Shown: one piece after another, positions 1 to 5,307 of the stretch
Layout: each line of letters starts with the position of its first letter
How positions within the stretch are numbered: the first letter of the stretch is position 1
Assembly: GCA_002373325.1 (NCBI GenBank)
Contig: DFKI01000152.1
Coordinates: forward strand, 1-6,318
From: Treponema sp. UBA3649
GTDB lineage: Bacteria; Spirochaetota; Spirochaetia; Treponematales; Treponemataceae
DNA length: 6,318 bases
Direction of reading: 5' to 3'
Program-made: the position numbers and the translations under genes
The notes under the pieces: model-generated
What the model was told of the DNA's origin: nothing
Database searches by the model: none
Seen by the model: the letters and a program-made list of their open reading frames with translations, nothing else

Positions 1-66
1 TCAACTGTCGGTGTGGGGACAGAAGGTGTTTCCACGGGGGATGTCGCTCTCTCAACTGTCGGTGTG
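1..66. repeat. 66-bp exact direct repeat, copy B (may extend past left edge)
   Basis: This copy is identical to 262-327. Identity ends at base 66/327, where the sequences become GTGAC versus GTGCC. The other end of the match cannot be seen because the window begins here. Confidence 0.88.
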
Positions 67-311
67 ACTGTCGCGGGTGTTTCCACGGAGGTGGTGTGGC
101 GGGCTTCCTCGATTGTCGGTGTCTCTGTTCTCGGTGTGGGCACGTCGGTCGCCGCTATCTCGATTTTCGGTGCTGCTACTTCGGGTGTTTTCTCGGTGGT
201 TGCGGTTATCTCAACTGTCGGTGCGACGGTCTCGGGTGTGTCCCCGGTGGTGGTGGCTACTTCAACTGTCGGTGTGGGGACAGAAGGTGTTTCCACGGGG
301 GATGTCGCTCT
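1..311 (-). repeat. 51-bp tandem repeats encoding 17-residue Pro/Thr/Glu/Val units
   Basis: In the frame of the minus-strand gene, four consecutive 17-residue units end in TPTVE, APTVE, APKIE and TPTIE (residues 882-949). They are followed by one 19-residue unit ending in TPTVE (950-968) and a further unit cut by the window edge (from 969). An earlier TPTVE just before residue 882 marks the end of a more degenerate unit. Each unit has a second conserved TP about 7 residues before the terminal motif. The composition suggests an extended, disordered stalk, like other Pro-rich envelope-spanning linkers; that is inference. The array may continue beyond the left edge. Confidence 0.88.
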
Positions 312-2954
312 CTCAACTGTCGGTGTGCCGGCCTCGGGTGTCTCCGTGGTGGATGAAACTGGAGCGGAGGTTGCGGATTTATTTACAAGGGACGTAAGGT
401 CCTTTGCGGCTGGGGTCTCACGCTTCGGAACATAGCGGGACTCCTCCACCGTGGGAGAATCCGTGACGGATGCTGAAGTCGCTGCGGTCGTACTTGCAAT
501 CAGGTTATAATCACTTAAAATGACAGGCTCCGCGGAATCAAATGACATCTCTGGAAGTCTGAGCTGAGCAAGAAGCCCCGGAAGCTCCTCCACGAGAGAA
601 TCATAATCATCCATGGCGGCATAGGCATCGGGAGGAAGAATCGCTGTCTTGTCCGTCTCTTGAACCTCAGCGTCAGGACGAAGCATGACCGTGGGATTGT
701 TCATATCGGCAAGCTGTGAAAGCAGGGAATCGGCATCTCCACCCAAATTTGAGCCCGGAATGCTCGTGTCCAAATCCGCGATGACAAATCCGTTCGAATC
801 CTCGTTTTCAAAGGAATCCCCCAAATCACCGTCGTCGCCTGTATTCGTAATGCCGCTTGAAAGAGATCCTGTGTCCCATTTCGTCATGGCAATGCGGTCC
901 GCAAGTGAAAAACTCCGTCCCCTGGTCTGCTCGAAAGCCCCGAGATAAGTGTATTCCGCCGCAAGCTTTGGATTCATGTTACGCACGACATCAAAGGCCT
1001 CATCACAGTCATCATAATTCTCAAGCTCATAATGGCATCTGGCCACACCCAAAATGGCAAGCTCGTTGTCAGGCTCGGTCTCCAGAACCTTTTTGTACCA
1101 TTCCAAGGCGATTGTGTACTGCTGCCTTACAAAATAAACGTTGGCCGTGTTCAAAAGCGACGGAAGATATCCCTTGCGACGGGCCCTCTTGAACTGGTCA
1201 TCCGCCTCCACGAAAAGACCGTACTGCCCGTAAAGGATTCCAAGCTCGTTCCTTAGCTCCACGGTGTCGTTTGCGGCAAGTCTCGCGTTGTACTGGGCGA
1301 CCACGGGTGAAATCTCACGGGAAACCCACTGGTCCATGCTGTGCTGGAAAAGACGGGAGACAATCTTTTTATCCGGCAACGTGAAATTCGCGGATGCTCC
1401 CGGCACGCTTACAGGCTCGTAAATCTTCCAGGAATCCTCCATTGCATAGAAAGCGGATGTTCCGTCCTTAAAAGCCTGATTCCATTCCCTTGCACCGACT
1501 CTCCAAGCGCGGCTGAATCCCTCGTCGGTCAAAGTAATCTCAAGCGGAACCCATGCCTCACCGTTGTGGTTAATCAGATTGTTGCTGTTCATCAGGGACT
1601 GTGCGGCTTCCTTCATGGTCATGCCTGAATCAAATGCCATGAAAATGTGCCCCGGAATAGTGATGAAAGCCGTCTTGATTCCGACCGCCTCAAAAAGGGA
1701 GCACACAAGAATGGAAAGGTCGTCGCAGTCACCGCCACGGTAAGTCAAAGTCTGATACGGGAACTGAAGAAAGTCAATCGAAGCTCCTCCAACATTGTCC
1801 GAATAGGCCGATGAGGGGTCAATGACATAGTTGATTCCGAACTGGTCAAGCGTCTCGAAGATTCCCATCGCGTACTGAATGTTCGGGGAGATTCCCATCC
1901 TAACGTTGTCGCGAACGATGGACGTGATGTACTTTGAGAACCAGAGTGCGGCAGGATCCTTCGCGGAAACAAAAACGGATGCCCGCCTGTCATCATCCCA
2001 GCTCATTGAGTTGCGTCCGTAGACCGGAACCACCATGGAGATTGTCTTCTTCTTTTTCTGTCCCAGATATGTGTACTCGATGATTACGGAAGCCTCGGTG
2101 TTGGTCTTCTCGGTCAAATCAAGCATACGCTCGTTGAAAAAAGCCGTGAGCTCAGCGTCAAAAGTCTCTCCCTTTCCGAGACGCTCCTTTGTGGCGCACA
2201 CGTTCGGCTGTGTCATGTACTGGGGCTGATAAAAGCTCACCTGCACGTTCTCAATGGACGTGTCCTCCTCATTGGTGATTCCCACGCTCGCGAAGGAATT
2301 GCTCTTGTACCATGAGTAGAGAACCGGGAACACGGGAAGAATCTCCTTGGTCTCCATCTTGATTTTGGTCGGATTGGTGAATGCCTTTGTCAGGTTTACC
2401 GTAAGACCAGCGGACGCCCCCACGTCGGTCATAAGAGGAGAGGGAGACGCCATGTAGTGATTCGCTCCCACGCCCGCCTCGACCGAAACAGTCGGATTGA
2501 TTCTGCATGTGAAAGACACGTTGATTCCGCCGGAAAGTCCCGTAAGCACACCGTCGGATTTTGAGGCACGGTATCCGCCCACCTGAGCGCTGAGGTTCAT
2601 GCCCCATCTGTCGCTGATTGGGATATGGTAGCCCGCACCCACTCCTCCGTTCAGAAGAGTCGCTGACGAGACGTTCGGCAAGGTGAGATTCTTATAATCA
2701 CCCTCGACAAAGAAATCAAGGTTTCCGTTTATGCGCCATGTGAGTTTTCCGCCCACACCGAAATCATACTGAACCCCGGCATCGGAGCCAAAGGATTTTG
2801 AGGCATTCGGGAAAAGGGTCAGAAGCACCTCGTCGTCGCTCCATACGGGGAGGGTTCCAAGGCAGACCATCATTCCTGTGGCAAGGAATTTCTTCGCGGA
2901 TTTTTTTCCGGCTTTTTTCGCGGCATTTCTGTATTTTTTAGACGATCGCTTCAT
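1..2954 (-). CDS. Exported barrel / transglutaminase-like / TPR protein with Pro-Thr-Glu repeat tail (3' end outside window)
   Basis: An uninterrupted minus-strand frame runs from ATG at 2954 to the left edge: 984 full codons and no stop. Domains in order: a very basic N-terminus (11 Lys/Arg in the first 22 residues); a hydrophobic segment at about 23-37 with likely cleavage after S39; a glycine-rich alternating beta segment at 43-200 resembling small outer-membrane barrels; a beta-rich domain at about 200-320; a transglutaminase-like (papain-fold) domain at about 330-480; TPR-like helices at about 566-690; an acidic Ser/Asp-rich, probably disordered stretch at about 700-860; and 17-residue Pro/Thr/Glu/Val repeats from about 865. 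The enzyme signature is GGDCDDLS (C410), PGHIFMAFD (H436) and WVPLEIT (E472), which match the Cys-His-Asp/Glu positions of the superfamily. Whether it acts as a protease, a transglutaminase or something else cannot be told. The start is fixed by AGGAGGG, whose last G lies 3 nt upstream of the ATG. The upstream paralogue ends 8 nt before, so the two are co-transcribed. The location is inferred to be the outer membrane/periplasm. Family-level confidence is good; biological role unknown. Confidence 0.9.
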   Translation of the reverse strand, partial: MKRSSKKYRNAAKKAGKKSAKKFLATGMMVCLGTLPVWSDDEVLLTLFPNASKSFGSDAGVQYDFGVGGKLTWRINGNLDFFVEGDYKNLTLPNVSSATLLNGGVGAGYHIPISDRWGMNLSAQVGGYRASKSDGVLTGLSGGINVSFTCRINPTVSVEAGVGANHYMASPSPLMTDVGASAGLTVNLTKAFTNPTKIKMETKEILPVFPVLYSWYKSNSFASVGITNEEDTSIENVQVSFYQPQYMTQPNVCATKERLGKGETFDAELTAFFNERMLDLTEKTNTEASVIIEYTYLGQKKKKTISMVVPVYGRNSMSWDDDRRASVFVSAKDPAALWFSKYITSIVRDNVRMGISPNIQYAMGIFETLDQFGINYVIDPSSAYSDNVGGASIDFLQFPYQTLTYRGGDCDDLSILVCSLFEAVGIKTAFITIPGHIFMAFDSGMTMKEAAQSLMNSNNLINHNGEAWVPLEITLTDEGFSRAWRVGAREWNQAFKDGTSAFYAMEDSWKIYEPVSVPGASANFTLPDKKIVSRLFQHSMDQWVSREISPVVAQYNARLAANDTVELRNELGILYGQYGLFVEADDQFKRARRKGYLPSLLNTANVYFVRQQYTIALEWYKKVLETEPDNELAILGVARCHYELENYDDCDEAFDVVRNMNPKLAAEYTYLGAFEQTRGRSFSLADRIAMTKWDTGSLSSGITNTGDDGDLGDSFENEDSNGFVIADLDTSIPGSNLGGDADSLLSQLADMNNPTVMLRPDAEVQETDKTAILPPDAYAAMDDYDSLVEELPGLLAQLRLPEMSFDSAEPVILSDYNLIASTTAATSASVTDSPTVEESRYVPKRETPAAKDLTSLVNKSATSAPVSSTTETPEAGTPTVERATSPVETPSVPTPTVEVATTTGDTPETVAPTVEITATTEKTPEVAAPKIEIAATDVPTPRTETPTIEEARHTTSVETPATVTPTVERATSPVETPSVPTPTV
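262..327. repeat. 66-bp exact direct repeat, copy A
   Basis: These 66 bases are identical to positions 1-66, an offset of 261 bp (87 codons, four 17-residue units plus one 19-residue unit). The neighbouring repeat units differ from each other at many bases, so this identity points to a recent duplication or gene-conversion event within the array. Confidence 0.9.
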
Positions 2955-2957
2955 AAG

Positions 2958-2964
2958 CCCTCCT
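2958..2964 (-). promoter_or_regulatory. Strong ribosome binding site for the downstream paralogue
   Basis: AGGAGGG reads on the minus strand with its last G 3 nt before the ATG at 2954. It overlaps the TAG stop codon (2963-2965) of the upstream gene. This fixes the start of the downstream gene, including its unusually long basic N-terminus, and suggests translational coupling. Confidence 0.85.
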
Positions 2965-4894
2965 ATTCCTCAAGCTGCCCCAAGACACGGTTCAGACCCC
3001 TGAGAGCGGTATTGTTGTTCGGCTCAATCTGCAGTGCCCTCTCATACCAAAGTTTCGCATCCTCAAAGCGTCTCTGTACCGTAGCTATATTTCCCAGATT
3101 GTTCATCGCACTTACCGAACCCATCGCAGCGGCCCTCTCATACACGGGGATTGCACTGGAGTACATTCCCGACCTTACGTAGAGAAGAGCAAGCTTGTTC
3201 AAAAGCTCCACGGAGATTCCCTTCGCCCTGAGCTGATTCTGCACAGCCGCAATCTGAGGACCGAATTCCGTTGTGATGTACCTTGACATGTCGGTCTCCA
3301 CGGCAGAGACAAGGGGAGCTTCCAAAGGCTTGTCCACAGTACCAGAGCTTGCAAACGAAGCCGGCGGATAAGACTGCCACGCGTCGCTCAATCCGTAGTA
3401 GGTCACGTCCTGTCCTTCCTCAGCCGCATCCATAATGGCCGACACCGCATAATACCAGCTGTTCACGAATCCCTCGCGCAAAGTGGACATCGCAATGGGG
3501 ACCATCACGTTTCCATCCATAATGATAACGCGGTCTGAGCCGTCAAAGGAGCTGGAAATCTTGGACTCATCCATCTTCAGGTCAATCATCACTATGAAAT
3601 CGTCCTCAAGGGGAATGAATCCAGCGGAAATACCGACAGACTCAAGCATGGCCATGAAAAGAACTCCCACGTCGTCCACATCCCCGGATTTGTAGAGCAT
3701 GGTCTGGAAGGGGTACTGTATGTAATCGAGCACGTCGCTGTCCAGATGGCTCGTCGAGTACGGGGTCGAGTTGTCGCTCTTGCACTCTATTCCAGAAAGT
3801 CTCAGACCCTCAAAAAGATACATCGCAAACTGAAGATTTCGGTTCAATCCTGACCGGAGCTGGTTACGCGCGACTCCCACAAGATATTTCGAAAGCTCAA
3901 GGACTTCCTGTGAGTTGGTGGAAATGTAGGACGCAAGCACGTTCGGGTCAAACCACCGCACCTGGTTTCTGTTGTAGACCGGAACAACCACGGACTCCAC
4001 CGATGTCCTCTTCTGTCCGAGAAGCTCGTATTCAATCACAATCTCGGCAGGGATGTCCCCGGATTCACTGAACATCATTATGCGCTCGTTGAAATCAGCC
4101 ATGACGGGAACCTCGGCGGTCTTCCGCTTGTGGATTAAATCGACCTTGCCGCACAAAAGATCGGACGCAGTGTAATTCTCGGTCCTGAAATAAACCTTGA
4201 CGTTCCTGATTTCAGCCGACTCATGATTTTCTATATAAAGGGTTCCGAATGGATTTTCCTTGTAGAGCTTTGACATGAGCGGGAACACACTCTCATCCTG
4301 CTCAATCCTTGCGTTGACTTTGCCGGTGATTTTCTCGGTGTCCAGAAGGAATTTGACCGACACACCCACCGAAGGTCCCGCGATTCCAGGCTTTCCGATG
4401 ATTCCGTAAGACTGATGAGTGTAAAAGGAGCCCTCCACGCCGATTGACCACGACGGACTGATTCTGAAAGCGGCTCCCGCACTGACCCTTCCCCAGGGAG
4501 AATAATCGGTGACGCGACCGTTCATGGCCATTCCCACGCCCAGAGTGAGCCCCAGATTCACCTCCATGCGGGAAAGAGGAAACCAGAATCCCTCCAGATG
4601 CACTCCGACCGGCACCACGAAGACATTTTTCGAGACACCTTCCTTGAGTTTAGACGAACTGTCCTTGGGAACCATGAAAAAGCCGAATTCCGGTCCCAGA
4701 TTCAGCCAGCTCGTGAGATTTATTCCTGTTGAAAAATAACCGTCAAAAGCGACCGGAGCAAAGTTCTGTCCCTGAGAGAGAAATGGAAAGAAAACCTCAG
4801 GACTAAGCTTGAAAGTCAGCTCGTAGGCAAAGAGAAAATTAGTATTCAAGGCGATGAGCATCACAAGGATGCAGCTCTTTCTCCGATTTATCAT
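2963..4894 (-). CDS. Exported barrel / transglutaminase-like pseudoenzyme / TPR protein
   Basis: A complete 643-residue protein. Signal peptide: basic start (NRRK), hydrophobic segment, likely cleavage after A23 (LFA, then YEL). Residues about 24-195 are glycine-rich alternating beta sequence resembling a small outer-membrane barrel. Residues about 200-315 form a beta-rich domain containing FNERI and VVPVYNRN. Residues about 330-475 align with the transglutaminase-like domain of the next gene (shared blocks include YPFQTMLY against FPYQTLTY, then GDxDD). Two TPRs lie at about 561-628, the second ending ALQIEPNN. It is a clear paralogue of the downstream gene, but the catalytic positions are lost: Cys is V406 (in SGDVDDVG), His is D432, and the Glu/Asp is A468. 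It also lacks the acidic and Pro-Thr-Glu tail. The frame is intact with a good start (GGAAGG 3 nt before ATG), so it is not a decayed gene. A structural or regulatory partner role is inferred; the true function is unknown. Confidence 0.92.
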   Translation of the reverse strand: MINRRKSCILVMLIALNTNFLFAYELTFKLSPEVFFPFLSQGQNFAPVAFDGYFSTGINLTSWLNLGPEFGFFMVPKDSSSKLKEGVSKNVFVVPVGVHLEGFWFPLSRMEVNLGLTLGVGMAMNGRVTDYSPWGRVSAGAAFRISPSWSIGVEGSFYTHQSYGIIGKPGIAGPSVGVSVKFLLDTEKITGKVNARIEQDESVFPLMSKLYKENPFGTLYIENHESAEIRNVKVYFRTENYTASDLLCGKVDLIHKRKTAEVPVMADFNERIMMFSESGDIPAEIVIEYELLGQKRTSVESVVVPVYNRNQVRWFDPNVLASYISTNSQEVLELSKYLVGVARNQLRSGLNRNLQFAMYLFEGLRLSGIECKSDNSTPYSTSHLDSDVLDYIQYPFQTMLYKSGDVDDVGVLFMAMLESVGISAGFIPLEDDFIVMIDLKMDESKISSSFDGSDRVIIMDGNVMVPIAMSTLREGFVNSWYYAVSAIMDAAEEGQDVTYYGLSDAWQSYPPASFASSGTVDKPLEAPLVSAVETDMSRYITTEFGPQIAAVQNQLRAKGISVELLNKLALLYVRSGMYSSAIPVYERAAAMGSVSAMNNLGNIATVQRRFEDAKLWYERALQIEPNNNTALRGLNRVLGQLEE

Positions 4895-4897
4895 ACA

Positions 4898-4903
4898 CCT
4901 TCC
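4898..4903 (-). promoter_or_regulatory. Ribosome binding site for the upstream operon gene
   Basis: GGAAGG lies 3 nt before the ATG at 4894 on the minus strand. The GGA part is at a more usual 6-nt spacing. It supports the chosen start, which also gives a well-formed signal peptide. Confidence 0.65.
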
Positions 4904-4934
4904 ACATTTTTACAAAAAACTTTACAAATTTTAT

Positions 4935-4967
4935 CCGCACGGAAGAACATCGCTCAGACCGCACGGA
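4935..4967. promoter_or_regulatory. Pair of identical CCGCACGGA boxes 24 bp apart (possible operator)
   Basis: CCGCACGGA occurs at 4935-4943 and again at 4959-4967. Each box has short inverted arms (CCG, CA, CGG). Both are GC-rich islands in an AT-rich region and lie in the 5' leader of the minus-strand operon. The same orientation and a 24-bp period (a little over two helical turns) fit a regulator-binding pair, but the regulator is unknown and an RNA-level role is also possible. Confidence 0.4.
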
Positions 4968-4989
4968 CCCCACTATTTGTCATCATAAC

Positions 4990-4995
4990 ATTATA
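4990..4995 (-). promoter_or_regulatory. Proximal TATAAT -10 candidate for the operon
   Basis: A perfect TATAAT on the minus strand about 95 nt upstream of the ATG at 4894. No convincing -35 hexamer is present at 16-18 bp spacing (at best 3 of 6 matches), so it would need an activator or be a chance match in AT-rich DNA. If used, it would give a leader of roughly 90 nt that starts upstream of the two CCGCACGGA boxes. Confidence 0.4.
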
Positions 4996-5015
4996 CACCA
5001 AATCCAAATCCGTTC

Positions 5016-5037
5016 ACTACCCAAACGGGTAGTTTTT
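5016..5037 (+). terminator. Terminator-like hairpin with T-run, plus orientation
   Basis: A perfect 7-bp stem (ACTACCC / GGGTAGT) with a 4-nt AAAC loop is followed directly by a run of five T (5033-5037) on the plus strand. This is the form of an intrinsic terminator for a rightward transcript, yet no plus-strand gene lies to its left. On the minus strand it sits inside the predicted operon leader, preceded by an A-run rather than followed by T. It may end antisense or readthrough RNA, or act as a leader stem. Confidence 0.5.
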
Positions 5038-5149
5038 AAATAAATTTCCAAATTTCCTAAGAAATTCCTCCAAAAATCCCCGAATCAGTGTCATCACCAT
5101 CCGAAAACAGCATCCACGGTGACATTGCCCGCACAATTCCCCTATCGTA

Positions 5150-5178
5150 ATTATATCGGCAAATTTCCATATTGTAAA
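5150..5178 (-). promoter_or_regulatory. Near-consensus sigma-70 promoter for the minus-strand operon
   Basis: On the minus strand, TTTACA (5178-5173; 5 of 6 consensus bases) is followed by a 17-bp spacer and TATAAT (5155-5150; 6 of 6). The sequence just upstream on this strand (about 5179-5215) is rich in A-tracts, as expected of an UP element. Transcription would start near 5143, giving about 250 nt of untranslated leader before the ATG at 4894. Confidence 0.7.
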
Positions 5179-5272
5179 CAGATTTTCTCCAAAATCTTTA
5201 ATTCTTAATTTTTCCTCCCCCCGTTGCGTCATTGTCGTGAATCGAGCGTAATTATATAGAAGAAAATGTGCC

Positions 5273-5300
5273 TAAACCCTTCCATGCGTGGTACCGATAT
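5273..5300 (+). promoter_or_regulatory. Weak sigma-28-like promoter candidate for the plus-strand gene
   Basis: TAAA (5273-5276), then 16 bp, then ACCGATAT (5293-5300), resembles the FliA consensus TAAA, 15 bp, GCCGATAA. There is one extra base in the spacer and two mismatches in the -10. A start 7-8 nt after the -10 would fall on or beside the A of the ATG at 5308. This is a by-eye match and could be chance. Confidence 0.22.
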
Positions 5301-5307
5301 TTTCTGT

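Larger units (their letters stand above)
4895..5307. other. Divergent AT-rich intergenic region (regulatory, non-coding)
   Basis: About 410 bp separate the minus-strand operon from the plus-strand gene. The base composition is visibly richer in A/T than the flanking genes. Besides the sites listed separately, it holds an imperfectly placed AT-rich inverted repeat (AATTTC, CTAA, GAAATT at 5051-5066) and three copies of AAATTTCC or near variants (around 5042, 5050 and 5161). A 71-codon minus-strand frame at 5017-5232 has no ribosome binding site and begins upstream of the best promoter, so I do not call it a gene. No tRNA-like or recognised riboswitch fold was seen by eye. Confidence 0.7.

Noticed and set aside
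1..362. CRISPR-like array
   Set aside because: The repeats are contiguous 51-bp coding units in frame, with no unique spacers between conserved repeats.
13..435. Open plus-strand frames with Val/Ser/Gly repeats (140, 106 and 86 codons, in three frames)
   Set aside because: They are antisense to the repeat array of the minus-strand gene. A repeated, stop-poor sequence stays open in several frames; there is no ribosome binding site, and the continuous minus-strand frame with clear domains explains the DNA.
2963..4894. Upstream paralogue as a pseudogene
   Set aside because: The frame is complete, with signal peptide, ribosome binding site and TPRs intact. Only the catalytic residues are changed, so pseudoenzyme is the better description.
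5068..5125. Short upstream frame of about 22 codons in the leader (minus strand, starting near 5125)
   Set aside because: No ribosome binding site precedes it and its composition gives no support. A leader peptide cannot be claimed from this alone.
5017..5232. 71-codon minus-strand frame in the intergenic region
   Set aside because: No ribosome binding site, AT-rich sequence with an unremarkable product, its stop lies in a hairpin, and its start lies upstream of the best promoter on that strand.
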